A program made the position numbers and the translations under genes. Below, in pieces: positions 28,024-37,188 of a stretch of DNA of 64,000 nucleotides. How positions within the stretch are numbered: position 1 is the first letter of the stretch; every line of letters starts with the position of its first letter. The notes under the pieces were generated by a model that saw only the letters and a list, made by a program, of their open reading frames with translations, searched no databases and had not been told where the DNA came from. The stretch comes from Psychrobacter sp. P2G3 (GTDB lineage: Bacteria > Pseudomonadota > Gammaproteobacteria > Pseudomonadales > Moraxellaceae): contig NZ_CP012529.1 of NCBI RefSeq assembly GCF_001593285.1, positions 1,550,001 to 1,614,000 on the forward strand, read 5' to 3'.

Positions 28024-29148
28024 ATGCAGTCTACTAAATCGACAGTGTTAGAATTATCACCCTTGACTCCGGCTTATGACAGTATCTTAGAGCTGGCACC
28101 GTATCAAACTGGTAAGCCAGTTGAAGAGTTGACTCGCGAATATGGCGTTTCTGATGTGGTAAAGCTGGCTAGCAATGAAAACCCAATAGGATGCTCGCCA
28201 CAAGTTACGCTAGCTATTACCGAACAGCTAGGAAAGCTGGCACGTTACCCAGACGGAAATGGTCATTATTTAAAGCAAGCGCTTTCTGACTTCACTGATG
28301 TAAATATAGAGTGTATTACTTTAGGCAACGGCTCTAATGACTTGCTTGATATTTTGGCACGCAGCTTTGTCAGTGCTGATGATGCGGTAGTGTATAGTCA
28401 GTATGGATTTATCATCTATCCGATGGTGACAAAAATGCAAGGGGCGACAGGTATAGAAGTACCTGCGCATCGCTTTGGCCATGATTTGGATGCCATGCGT
28501 CAAGCAGTAGAAGATAATCCTAATACCAAGATGGTTTTTATCGCCAATCCCAATAACCCAACAGGCACTCTGCTTCAGCATAGAGAACTGCATAAGTTTG
28601 TTGCAAGCGTCCCAAGTTCGGTGTTGGTAGTATTGGATGAGGCCTATATCGAATATAGCCCTGAAAGCAATAACCGTGCGCTGTTAGATGAGTTTGACAA
28701 TGTGGTTATTGTGCGTACTTTTTCTAAAGCTTATGGGTTAGCAGGTTTGCGCGTTGGTTACGCACTCAGCTCAGCCGCCGTGGCTAATTTGCTCAATCGT
28801 ATCCGTCAACCGTTTAATGTCAGCCGCGTTGGCTTAGCGGCTGCTGTAACGGCTCTTTGCGATCAAGGTTTTATTGAAGAGACGATTAAAACCAATCAAG
28901 AGCAAATGCTTTGGTTAGAAAAGCAATTTGACGCGTTGGGACTGGCATTTATTAAATCGCATGCCAACTTTATTATGATTGAGATTGAGGATGCTGCTGA
29001 TATCTATCAAGCATTACTTGAGCAAGGTGTCATCGTACGCCCACTTGCTGGTTATGGTCTCAATGACTGGTTACGTATTACTGTAGGCATCGCAGAAGAC
29101 AATCTACGCCTCATTGATACTTTACGCTCCATCTTAACCAATGACTAG
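28024..29148 (+). CDS. hisC: Histidinol-phosphate/aromatic aminotransferase
   Basis: Fold-type I PLP aminotransferase of 374 aa. The PLP lysine is K235 (TFSKAYGLAGLRVGY), with NPNNPTG at 175-181, Asp205 in LDEAY and SNENPIG near the N-terminus. The protein belongs to the HisC2-type group. Its place between pheA and tyrA/aroA, away from other his genes, suggests that it also transaminates aromatic keto acids; this is inference from context. Confidence 0.92.
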   Translation: MQSTKSTVLELSPLTPAYDSILELAPYQTGKPVEELTREYGVSDVVKLASNENPIGCSPQVTLAITEQLGKLARYPDGNGHYLKQALSDFTDVNIECITLGNGSNDLLDILARSFVSADDAVVYSQYGFIIYPMVTKMQGATGIEVPAHRFGHDLDAMRQAVEDNPNTKMVFIANPNNPTGTLLQHRELHKFVASVPSSVLVVLDEAYIEYSPESNNRALLDEFDNVVIVRTFSKAYGLAGLRVGYALSSAAVANLLNRIRQPFNVSRVGLAAAVTALCDQGFIEETIKTNQEQMLWLEKQFDALGLAFIKSHANFIMIEIEDAADIYQALLEQGVIVRPLAGYGLNDWLRITVGIAEDNLRLIDTLRSILTND

Positions 29149-29305
29149 GTAAATACAGTTTACGTAGTGCGTTTTGAAATTTAATAAATAGTCTTTATAG
29201 CTTCATGATTAAATGTTCAATTCACTCTAATTATTAATTAAAAATATTATTTCTGTCATTCAATTTTTATAACGCTAATCTAAGCCTATGATTAAACTTG
29301 CGTAG

Positions 29306-31681
29306 GTGCATGGATTGGTTTGTTCAACGAGAAAAGCCGTGAATAGCCAGCAAAAAAATCAGAATAATAACAAACAACAGCATTTAAATGCTCAGTCGCC
29401 CTTATTTAAGCAAGTTTGTGTGATTGGTCTAGGGCTAATCGGTGCCAGCCTTGCTCAAGCAATCAAAGATAATGGTCTCAGTGAGCGTTTGGTGGCAGTA
29501 GATAGGCATGCGCCAAGTTTAGAGGAAGCCATTCAACATGGATTACTCGATGCTGGTAGCTCTATACTTGGTGACGTGGTTAATGGTAGTGATTTGATAG
29601 TCATTGCCGTACCGGTACAGGCGGTACAAGCGGTATTTGTTGATATTAAAAACGCAATGGATAGGGGTCAGCTCGCCACAGATTGCATCATCACCGATGT
29701 TTGCAGTACCAAAGTCAATATCATTGAGGCGGCTAAAACTGTATTTACAATACTGCCTACAGGTCTTGTGCCTGCGCATCCGATTGCTGGTGCCGAAAAT
29801 TCAGGGTATCATGCTCGCCGCGCCACACTATTCATTAACCATAGCGTCATTATTTGCGAGCTACCAACGACGAGTCCTGTCGCAGTTATTAAACTTCGTC
29901 AGTTATGGGAAGCAGTAGGCGCCACGGTCATGGCAATGGCAGCTGACCATCATGATGCGATATTGGCTCATACCAGTCATTTGCCGCATTTGCTAGCGTT
30001 TAACCTTGTTGAGCAGTTGGCAAGTCATGATGATAATTTAGATATGTTTCGCTATGCAGCAGGTGGCTTTCGCGACTTTACCCGTATTGCCGCCAGCGAT
30101 CCTAAAATGTGGCATGATATATTTTTTGCCAATCAAAGCGCGATTGTTAGCGCCCTTGATGAGTACAGCGTCTATCTACAGGACATACGCCAACTTATCA
30201 TTGATAAAGATTCAACCGCCCTGATGGGACTTTTGGGCCGCGCGCAAGCCGCACGGCGACATTTTGGCCATATGTTAGCCAGCACCCCTTATACGGATAC
30301 CTCTGCTATGTCAGCTTCTTACCTTATCTCTCCTAGTAACACCGTCACAGGCACTATTGCTATTCCTGGTGACAAGTCTATCTCCCATCGCAGTATTATG
30401 CTTGGTAGCCTTGCAACAGGGGTGACCAACGTTACTGGGTTCTTGGAAGGGGAAGATGCGCTCGCGACCTTACAGGCATTCCGTGATATGGGCGTAAGCA
30501 TTGAAGGACCTGATAAAGGTAAATTGACTATTCATGGCGTTGGTATGAATGGCTTGAAACCAAGCAAGACCCCACTCTATATGGGCAACTCAGGCACCAG
30601 TATGCGCCTGTTGTCTGGTATTTTAGCCGCGCAAGCGTTTGATAGTGTGTTAATCGGCGATACTAGTTTAAATAAGCGCCCAATGGAGCGTGTCGCAGCA
30701 CCACTTAGAGAGATGGGTGCAGTTATTCAAAGTACCGGCCATAGTGGCACAGCGCCGTTAAGTATCACTGGGCGTGATAATGTCGGTAAGCCGCTTCAAG
30801 GTATTGAATATGATATGCCAGTCGCGTCTGCACAGGTAAAGTCTTGCTTATTATTAGCAGGATTGTGGAGCGAGGGTACAACGACCGTCACTCAACCTGA
30901 AGTTAGCCGCGACCATACCGAGCGTATGCTGTCAGCCTTTGGTTATCCAGTAAACGTAGACGGTAACCGTATTAGCGTCGAAGGCGGTGGTACGCTCACA
31001 GGCGGTGATATTGCTGTCCCTGCTGATATCTCATCTGCGGCCTTTTTTATGGTAGCTGCTGCTATCAGTCAAGATAGCGAATTGACCTTAACGCAAGTTG
31101 GTATTAATCCTACGCGTACGGGTATTATCGATATCTTAAAGCTTATGCAAGCTAATATTAGCTTGAGTAATGAAACTCACGTTGGTGGCGAACCGGTGGC
31201 CGATATCACTATTCGTAGTTCAAACCTAGTGGGTATTGAAATTCCAGAGTATCTCGTGCCACTAGCGATTGACGAATTCCCAGTATTGTTTATTGCTGCC
31301 AGCTGTGCGCAAGGTCGTACGGTGTTAACTGGTGCGAAAGAATTACGCGTTAAAGAGTCTGATCGTATTGCAGTAATGGCAGAAGGGCTACAAACCCTTG
31401 GTGTTGATTGTACTGTCACTGAGGATGGGCTAATCATCGAAGGGCAAGGTATTCAAAGTCAAAATGGTGAAGTGAATAACAACCAACCTGTATTTGGTGG
31501 CGGGCATATCACCTCGCATCATGATCATCGTATTGCGATGAGCTTTGCCGTTGCTAGTCTACGTGCATCTCAGCAAATTACCATCGAAGGGGTCGAGACG
31601 GTCAATACCAGTTTCCCAGGATTTGCTGAGCTTGCCAATCAAATCGGTATGTCTATTCAAGTCGATCATGGCGATGCGTAA
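29306..31681 (+). CDS. Fused prephenate dehydrogenase / EPSP synthase (TyrA-AroA)
   Basis: Bifunctional protein of up to 791 aa. The N-terminal TyrA half has the NAD(P)-binding VIGLGLIGASLAQ and HPIAGAENSGY. The C-terminal AroA half starts near residue 340 and shows GDKSISHRS (from 355), GNSGTSMRLLSG, RVKESDRIA and HDHRIAMSF. Fusion of these two enzymes is known in Pseudomonas/Acinetobacter relatives. There is no suitable ATG: the frame starts at a GTG at 29306, directly after an in-frame TAG, or at a GTG at 29339 that has GAGAAAA upstream. It joins the shikimate and tyrosine routes with pheA and hisC upstream. Confidence 0.95.
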   Translation: MHGLVCSTRKAVNSQQKNQNNNKQQHLNAQSPLFKQVCVIGLGLIGASLAQAIKDNGLSERLVAVDRHAPSLEEAIQHGLLDAGSSILGDVVNGSDLIVIAVPVQAVQAVFVDIKNAMDRGQLATDCIITDVCSTKVNIIEAAKTVFTILPTGLVPAHPIAGAENSGYHARRATLFINHSVIICELPTTSPVAVIKLRQLWEAVGATVMAMAADHHDAILAHTSHLPHLLAFNLVEQLASHDDNLDMFRYAAGGFRDFTRIAASDPKMWHDIFFANQSAIVSALDEYSVYLQDIRQLIIDKDSTALMGLLGRAQAARRHFGHMLASTPYTDTSAMSASYLISPSNTVTGTIAIPGDKSISHRSIMLGSLATGVTNVTGFLEGEDALATLQAFRDMGVSIEGPDKGKLTIHGVGMNGLKPSKTPLYMGNSGTSMRLLSGILAAQAFDSVLIGDTSLNKRPMERVAAPLREMGAVIQSTGHSGTAPLSITGRDNVGKPLQGIEYDMPVASAQVKSCLLLAGLWSEGTTTVTQPEVSRDHTERMLSAFGYPVNVDGNRISVEGGGTLTGGDIAVPADISSAAFFMVAAAISQDSELTLTQVGINPTRTGIIDILKLMQANISLSNETHVGGEPVADITIRSSNLVGIEIPEYLVPLAIDEFPVLFIAASCAQGRTVLTGAKELRVKESDRIAVMAEGLQTLGVDCTVTEDGLIIEGQGIQSQNGEVNNNQPVFGGGHITSHHDHRIAMSFAVASLRASQQITIEGVETVNTSFPGFAELANQIGMSIQVDHGDA

Positions 31682-31989
31682 CCATATCCAAAGTTAAGGT
31701 TTTATTTTGCTATTATCAAAAGTACTTAGACATTAATTAGATGTAGCAAAATATTAAACCTACTAAGAACAAACCTAAATGAGGGTTAATTTAAGATATT
31801 TTTAACCCTTGTAAGTTATTTTAATAATGCGGTTGTCGTTAGCAATGTGTTGATACCTAGATGGGTATTAACGCATTGCTTTTTACTTTCTATCCTATAT
31901 GTAGTAACCCTGCGTTCTTACCAATAAGTTTTTATTGTCTATAAAAGCTAGGTGAGGTCGCGCTTTGCTCTAATAAGTTGTCTTACCTT
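31682..31989. other. Intergenic region with terminator, upstream of rarD
   Basis: About 308 bp. It contains an 8-bp inverted repeat (31782-31809, AGGGTTAA/TTAACCCT) and a strong terminator (31841-31885). Nothing gene-like. Confidence 0.5.
31841..31885 (+). terminator. Strong terminator after tyrA-aroA
   Basis: Seventeen-pair stem (AGCAATGTGTTGATACC with GGTATTAACGCATTGCT, two G-T pairs) and loop TAGATG, running into TTTTT. Confidence 0.9.
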
Positions 31990-32952
31990 ATGACTACCCA
32001 AAATGAAGTCAAAAAACCAGTAGTCCCTATTAAAACTACGAGAAGTGGTATCGTTACTGCGCTGATCGCTTTTTGTATATGGGGTGCATTTCCTTTATAT
32101 TTCAAACAATTAGTGGCTTATGATGCGACAGAAATTATCGGTCACCGCATTATTTGGACGTTTGCTTGTTTGTTAATCGTCGTGGTCGTGACCAAGCGCT
32201 GGCAGTGGATAGGTATCTTAAAGCAAAACCCAAAGTGGATAGCATTAACCTTTTTGTCAGGTATTATTATTGCGACCAACTGGCTTACTTACGTATGGGC
32301 AGTCAATCATGACCAGATACTTGAGGCAAGTTTAGGATATTTTATTGGCCCGCTAGTTGGCGTTGCGTTGTCGATGATTCTGTTCAAAGAGCGCCTGCGT
32401 ACTTTACAATGGGTAGCGATTGGTTTTGCGCTGTTGTCTGTGGTTATTCAAGTGGTCATGCTCGGTAACTTGCCATGGCTATCACTCATTCTTGCATTTA
32501 GTTTCAGTACTTATGGCACTATTCAGCGCCAAACACCGCTAACTCCTGTTGATGCAATGTTCGTTGAGACCACGATGCTCGTACCCATCTTTGTTTGGTG
32601 GTTTTGGCAATCTGATGTGGTCAGTAGCCAGCTGAGTTTTTGGTTTACCCCAAGTATTTGGTTGCTCATGATCGCAGGTCCAATTACTTTGATACCGCTA
32701 TTGCTATTTAATAGATCAACTAAGCTAGTTGCTTATAGTATTTTAAGTTTTATGACTTATTTAACGCCAACTTTTATTTTCCTCCTAGCTGTGTTCTATT
32801 ATAAAGAGCCCTTTGATTTACAGCGTTTAGCAGTATTTGGCTTGATTTGGCTGGGTCTGTTATTATTCAGCATTGACTTATGGCGTCATCGCCCTAGTAA
32901 AGCGCTAAAAGCAGCACGTTTGCGTGAAGAGGCTTTGCAGCAAGTTAAATAA
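31990..32952 (+). CDS. rarD: RarD-like EamA-family transporter
   Basis: Ten-helix inner membrane protein of 320 aa in the RarD subgroup of the DMT superfamily; FCIWGAFPLYFKQL and IIGHRIIWTF near the start are typical. Substrate is unknown; the E. coli name came from chloramphenicol resistance work. The frame opens at a TTG (31978), but the ATG at 31990 gives the more usual start. No convincing ribosome site is seen for either. Confidence 0.88.
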   Translation: MTTQNEVKKPVVPIKTTRSGIVTALIAFCIWGAFPLYFKQLVAYDATEIIGHRIIWTFACLLIVVVVTKRWQWIGILKQNPKWIALTFLSGIIIATNWLTYVWAVNHDQILEASLGYFIGPLVGVALSMILFKERLRTLQWVAIGFALLSVVIQVVMLGNLPWLSLILAFSFSTYGTIQRQTPLTPVDAMFVETTMLVPIFVWWFWQSDVVSSQLSFWFTPSIWLLMIAGPITLIPLLLFNRSTKLVAYSILSFMTYLTPTFIFLLAVFYYKEPFDLQRLAVFGLIWLGLLLFSIDLWRHRPSKALKAARLREEALQQVK

Positions 32953-33016
32953 AAACTTGAGTGCAAAATTAGAATTAGAAACCTGAACTAAAAAACTAGC
33001 AAGCAAGGATGAAAGC

Positions 33017-33427
33017 ATGTTTCATACCGAATCTGATGTGGTATTTGTAAAAGGCCTAAAAGTAGAAGCAGTAATCGGTGTCTACGCGTGGGAGCGCGCT
33101 ATTACGCAACCGCTACTAATTGATATAGCGCTTGAGACCGATATCAGTCGTGCTGCTGCTTCAGACGATGTCAATGATGCGCTGAATTACAAAGCGGTCT
33201 GCGATGACGTTAGCGAATGGTGTCAAGCTATTAAGGCGCAGTTGCTTGAGCATCTTGCTGGGCAAATTGCTGATAAGCTACTGGCAAAATACAACTGTCA
33301 TAAAATAACCTTAAGTATTGCTAAGCCAACTGCTATTAAGCAGGCTGATGCGGTTGGGGTGCAAATTACTCGTTATGCAAATACGATTGAAGACCAGCCG
33401 ATTAAAGAAAAGGCTAATGATGCATAA
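33017..33427 (+). CDS. folB: Dihydroneopterin aldolase
   Basis: Folate pathway enzyme that converts dihydroneopterin to 6-hydroxymethyl-dihydropterin. The 136-aa protein has VFVKGLKVEAVIGVYAWER at the start, then LNYKAV, LLEHLAGQIAD and the lysine in SIAKPTAIK, all family features. It overlaps the next gene by 8 to 11 bp, indicating translational coupling. Confidence 0.94.
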   Translation: MFHTESDVVFVKGLKVEAVIGVYAWERAITQPLLIDIALETDISRAAASDDVNDALNYKAVCDDVSEWCQAIKAQLLEHLAGQIADKLLAKYNCHKITLSIAKPTAIKQADAVGVQITRYANTIEDQPIKEKANDA

Positions 33428-33968
33428 AGCACTCACTGGTTTGAATCTTGAAACACTAAAAAAGCGCCCGCCTGAACAGTTGCAAGCACAGTCTGTGACG
33501 GCGGTGCTATTGGCTTTGGGTAGTAATTATAAAGCGGAGTACTATCTGCCACGTGTACGTCAAAGTCTAGCGGCGCTAGGCGACATACAGTTGTCTACTG
33601 CGTTTCAAAACCCTGACTTTACATCGACCAAAGAGCAACCCAAACCCGACTATACCAATCAATGTGTTTATCTTGCGCTCAAATCTGAAATGACTTTACA
33701 ACAGCTGCAGCAGGTTTTTAAGCAGTTTGAATGTGACTGTGATAGACAGCGTTTGACTGAGCCAACAGCACTCAATCAGATAAAACAAGTCAGCATGGAT
33801 ATCGATATTCTGCTGATAAAAACGGTTCTTAATGAAAATAGCCTAAGCAATAAAACAACATCTGAATGGCCAGAGCAGTGGATAGTAATGGCAGATCGAT
33901 ATCCATTTAAGGCACATGAAAGAGCAGGGGTTGAAGAGTTGATTCTGAATGGATTTTTAAAAGGTTAA
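33417..33968 (+). CDS. Divergent FolK-like (HPPK-related) protein
   Basis: The protein (183 aa from the ATG at 33417, or 182 from 33420) resembles 6-hydroxymethyl-dihydropterin pyrophosphokinase. ALGSNYKAEYYL matches the HPPK N-terminus, MDIDILLI the metal-binding DxD strand, and YPFKAHERAGV the C-terminal part. The basic RWGPR-type segment ahead of DIDIL is absent, replaced by LTEPTALNQIKQVS, and an insert follows. It overlaps folB, with AAAGG before the start. It may be a degenerate or repurposed FolK with a true folK elsewhere; that is inference. The open frame extends upstream to 33318 inside folB and is not needed. Confidence 0.75.
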   Translation: MMHKALTGLNLETLKKRPPEQLQAQSVTAVLLALGSNYKAEYYLPRVRQSLAALGDIQLSTAFQNPDFTSTKEQPKPDYTNQCVYLALKSEMTLQQLQQVFKQFECDCDRQRLTEPTALNQIKQVSMDIDILLIKTVLNENSLSNKTTSEWPEQWIVMADRYPFKAHERAGVEELILNGFLKG

Positions 33969-34040
33969 AAGCTGCTGAGATGCTGTTTAAAGCAAGGAAG
34001 GATTTATCGAAGGATGACGTTTTTCTTAAAACATCTCAAA

Positions 34041-34065
34041 ATAAAAGCTGGGCAAAATGCCCAGC
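34041..34065 (-). terminator. Terminator of the minus-strand SDR gene
   Basis: Perfect GCTGGGCA - AAA - TGCCCAGC hairpin; on the minus strand it is followed by a T-rich run (complement of AAAATAAAA). Confidence 0.75.
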
Positions 34066-34097
34066 CTACAAAATTAAAGTGGTTTAGCTCTCAAAAC

Positions 34098-34832
34098 CTA
34101 CTGCGCCGTCAAACCACCATCAACGATAAATTCTGAGCCGGTTGAATAACTAGAGTCGTCAGACGCTAAGAACAGTACCATGCCGCTGACTTCTTCTGGC
34201 TGAGCAACACGTCTCATCGGAATGGTTTTGGCAAAAGCGTCTACGGCGTCTTTGGTATCGCCTTGCATAATCATCGGTGTGGCAATAACGCCTGCGTGAA
34301 TGGAGTTAACGCGAATGCCGTGAGGTGCGCACTCTAATGCTGCCGCTTTGGTCATACCACGTACCGCAAATTTAGAATCAGTATAACCAATAGCGCCACC
34401 AACCAAACCGTTAATCGATGAGATATTAATAATAGAGCCTTGCTTGGCATCTTTCATCGTTGGAATGACTGCTTTCATGCCTAAAAAGACCGATACTTGG
34501 TTGATTTCTAGAATCTTACGATAGTCGTCTAAAGAAGTATCCAAGATAGATTTGTGAGTGGTGATACCCGCATTATTTACTAAGACATCAATCTTGCCGA
34601 ACTTATCTTGAGTCGCATTAACGACCTGTGCCCAATCCTCTCCATTAGTGACATCATGTTTGATGAATAGCGCATTATCCCCAAGCTCTTTTTCCAATGC
34701 TTCACCTTTTTCGACATTAATGTCCGTTAATACAACCTTAGCACCTTCTTCCATACACAAACGCGCATGAGTCTCGCCCATACCTTGAGCAGCACCAGTG
34801 ATGATGATAACTTTATCTTGTAAACGAGCCAT
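34098..34832 (-). CDS. Short-chain dehydrogenase/reductase (steroid/alcohol dehydrogenase type)
   Basis: Classical SDR of 244 aa. TGAAQGMG is at 12-19, NNAG at 86-89, Ser in NISSING at about 138, and YTDSK at 150-154 (Tyr150, Lys154). It resembles 3-alpha/20-beta-hydroxysteroid and cyclopentanol dehydrogenases; substrate unproven. Its upstream region (34833-35094) holds the 9-bp tandem repeat described separately, which might affect expression. Confidence 0.88.
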   Translation of the reverse strand: MARLQDKVIIITGAAQGMGETHARLCMEEGAKVVLTDINVEKGEALEKELGDNALFIKHDVTNGEDWAQVVNATQDKFGKIDVLVNNAGITTHKSILDTSLDDYRKILEINQVSVFLGMKAVIPTMKDAKQGSIINISSINGLVGGAIGYTDSKFAVRGMTKAAALECAPHGIRVNSIHAGVIATPMIMQGDTKDAVDAFAKTIPMRRVAQPEEVSGMVLFLASDDSSYSTGSEFIVDGGLTAQ

Positions 34833-34954
34833 TATGTCTCCTAATTGGTTAAATAAAAGTCAGTGAAGTAGTCAGCAAGTATAAAACATAGTGATTTAAT
34901 CTTCGTTAGTAAACCTTAAAGAGTTGTCTCAAATAAGTAAAATTATTAAATTTT

Positions 34955-35033
34955 TTTGAAAGGTTTGAAAGGTTTGAAAGGTTTGAAAGGTTTGAAAGGT
35001 TTGAAAGGTTTGAAAGGTTTGAAAGGTTTGAAA
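34955..35033. repeat. Tandem repeat of 9 bp (TTTGAAAGG), eight full copies
   Basis: Eight exact TTTGAAAGG units run from 34955 to 35026, then TTTGAAA. The tract lies in the intergenic region about 120 bp upstream of the SDR start and about 60 bp past the end of the PACE gene. Confidence 0.97.
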
Positions 35034-35094
35034 TTGAGGGTTGGCAGTAACAGTATAAATAATAGATGTAAAGATTGTTAGCACTACATCTGCG

Positions 35095-35541
35095 TTAAGC
35101 GGATTTTTCTGCAGCTATAGCTTGATAGGGAAGCGTGAATACCTTGTCAAAAAGTAAAGTGAAAACAAAGGTATATACTAAGAAGGACATGGTAAGAGAA
35201 ATTTCCATAGTAAGAGCAGTCCATATGCCAACGCCATACCAAAACATATAAAGCGGTAAACAAACTAAAGTAAGCCCACCTTCAAAGAATATCGCATGGA
35301 CACTACGTATCTTAAAAGTACGAGCTTTGATTTTATTGCGTCGTTCCCAATATTCAAAGAGAGTGTTGTAAATGAAATTCCAAACAACAGCGGTAATGGC
35401 TATGATAACAGCGAGTATTAATGACTGCTTTGTATCACTACCGCTTAATACGACTAAGATAAATGTTGTCAACATGACAGCAAATATCTCAAAAAGTGTG
35501 ACATACAGCACACGGCGTTTGATAGGACCTAATGTAATCAA
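35095..35541 (-). CDS. PACE-family efflux transporter (AceI-like)
   Basis: Four-helix inner membrane protein of 148 aa with two bacterial transmembrane pair repeats. Each starts with an R/H..FE signature (RVLYVTLFEIFAV and HAIFFEGGLTL), and WNFIYNTLFEYWERR sits between them. The family is named after the chlorhexidine exporter AceI of Acinetobacter and can export biocides or polyamines. It follows cysE after 53 bp on the same strand. Confidence 0.9.
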   Translation of the reverse strand: MITLGPIKRRVLYVTLFEIFAVMLTTFILVVLSGSDTKQSLILAVIIAITAVVWNFIYNTLFEYWERRNKIKARTFKIRSVHAIFFEGGLTLVCLPLYMFWYGVGIWTALTMEISLTMSFLVYTFVFTLLFDKVFTLPYQAIAAEKSA

Positions 35542-35594
35542 TTCAAACTCCAGTGTTCTTTTTTAAGCTTTGAGGTTTGATAGAAGGCTATCAA

Positions 35595-36491
35595 CTACTG
35601 TTGCTTATCTCCTGCCTCATCCACGTCTTCTCTATCAATGACATCTAGATCTTCTAGACATAGTTTGTCATATTCTTTTTGACAGAAATCAGGATCAATT
35701 TTGCACATCGCTTCTTGCAGCTGATCTAAACGTCTTTCCGACTGCTGGATATGATCGAGCATTTTAGCGAAAGCTTCAGCGACTGGATCTTGTGAGGAAG
35801 GGTCAATACCATAAGCTTGGAAGGCAGTTGCGCGCGCTGTACTTTGCGTAGTGGTTTTAGGTTGAGCTGCTTGTGCCGCTTTTTCCTGCTGTTTTGCATC
35901 GTCTACTTTGGTGGTGATTGGATTGCCTTTTTCATCATGATGTTCTGAAATCATGCGAGCTGCGCTACCGACCATTGTTGCCCCTGCTGGAACTGCCTTG
36001 ACTACCACTGCATTAGAGCCAATTTTGGCATTTTTGCCAACCGTGAATGGTCCCAAAACTTTTGCTCCAGCACCAACAATGACACCATCTTCTAAGGTTG
36101 GGTGGCGCTTACCATTATTCCATGATACGCCGCCAAGGGTGACGCCATGATATAAAGTGACATCATTGCCAATCTCAGCAGTCTCACCGATGACGACACC
36201 GACACCATGGTCAATAAAGAAACGTTTACCAATTTTGGCAGCAGGATGAATCTCAATACCGGTAATAATACGAGAGCCATAAGATATCACTCGAGCAGCA
36301 AGTTTCTGCTCGTTTTGCCATAGACAATGCGCACCGCGATGCAAAATAAGCGCATGAATGCCAGGGTAGGTTAAGATAACTTCCAGACTGTTGCGAGCAG
36401 CAGGGTCACGATTGAACACCGCATCAATATCTTCTTTTAGGTCTTGTTTGATGCTGGCGAGCGATTTGAATAAGGCGGTTGGCAATGACAT
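35595..36491 (-). CDS. cysE: Serine O-acetyltransferase with C-terminal extension
   Basis: Makes O-acetylserine for cysteine synthesis. The left-handed beta-helix part is clear ([53 protein letters not shown]). It is of the shorter EpsC type, and after about residue 190 carries an extra stretch of roughly 100 residues. That stretch is Ala/Gln/Thr-rich at first, then has acidic helical sequence ([19 protein letters not shown]). The extension is unusual; the classic short tail that binds cysteine synthase is not obvious. The start at 36491 agrees with the family N-terminus. Confidence 0.93.
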   Translation of the reverse strand: MSLPTALFKSLASIKQDLKEDIDAVFNRDPAARNSLEVILTYPGIHALILHRGAHCLWQNEQKLAARVISYGSRIITGIEIHPAAKIGKRFFIDHGVGVVIGETAEIGNDVTLYHGVTLGGVSWNNGKRHPTLEDGVIVGAGAKVLGPFTVGKNAKIGSNAVVVKAVPAGATMVGSAARMISEHHDEKGNPITTKVDDAKQQEKAAQAAQPKTTTQSTARATAFQAYGIDPSSQDPVAEAFAKMLDHIQQSERRLDQLQEAMCKIDPDFCQKEYDKLCLEDLDVIDREDVDEAGDKQQ

Positions 36492-36643
36492 AAATCATCC
36501 TATCGTATTTTTTTTGATTACAATCTCTTTAGTTATAGCATTTTCGCAGCACAAAACATAGCGATGAGTCGTAAGTAAAAACAGATTGCGCTTAAACAAA
36601 ATATAAACCAGTGGGGCTTTATTTACAGGCAATCTTTTATCAT

Positions 36644-37087
36644 TCAGCTGCCACTGGTGACGTATTTTAACAGCTCGACAACTTGCTCAGGCGTTTGCGC
36701 CCATGCCATGGCCGCTGCATCAACCTCTTTTAATGGGTGAATAATATCTTCAGCGTGCAATGTAATATAAGGCTTGCCTAGTGCGGCACAGTAGCCAGCA
36801 TCGAATGCTGCGTTCCACTGCTTATATTTATCGCCAAAGCGAATGATAGCAATGTCGCATTTTTGGATCATGTTTTTGGTGCGAATAGCATTAACCTTTG
36901 ATGACTTATGATCGCGCCAAAATCCATTCTCCTCTCTACCAAGCACATCACCGGCGGCGTCACTGGCTTCGTGCTCAGTCACTGCTGATGTAAAGGTAAT
37001 AGCAAGACCATGGTCTTTCACGCCTTGCATGATTTTCTGTCGCCAGTCGGTGTGTATTTCTCCGGACAAATAAACATTCCAATTCAT
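36644..37087 (-). CDS. ytoQ: YtoQ family protein
   Basis: Protein of 147 aa matching Bacillus YtoQ: VYLSGEIHTDWRQKI at the start, FGDKYKQWNAAFDAGY in the middle and HPLKEVDAAA near the end. The fold is probably nucleoside-deoxyribosyltransferase-like, but function is uncharacterised. The start at 37087 is preceded by AGAGGAA; the frame also opens at a TTG at 37126, which is rejected. Confidence 0.88.
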   Translation of the reverse strand: MNWNVYLSGEIHTDWRQKIMQGVKDHGLAITFTSAVTEHEASDAAGDVLGREENGFWRDHKSSKVNAIRTKNMIQKCDIAIIRFGDKYKQWNAAFDAGYCAALGKPYITLHAEDIIHPLKEVDAAAMAWAQTPEQVVELLKYVTSGS

Positions 37088-37188
37088 TATTGATTCCTCT
37101 TTATTATTAATCCATATGACTTGCAAAAAAGTACTACTGCTGCTAATTCCGAAAAACTCAATGCCCCAAACTTTGCGCCTTAGAAGAT

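Noticed and set aside
33318..33416. Upstream extension of the FolK-like gene within folB
   Set aside because: Would overlap folB by over 100 bp; the ATG at 33417 has AAAGG and gives the family-like N-terminus.
34955..35033. Tandem repeat read as a CRISPR array
   Set aside because: Units are 9 bp with no spacers, and no cas gene is present; it is a simple VNTR.
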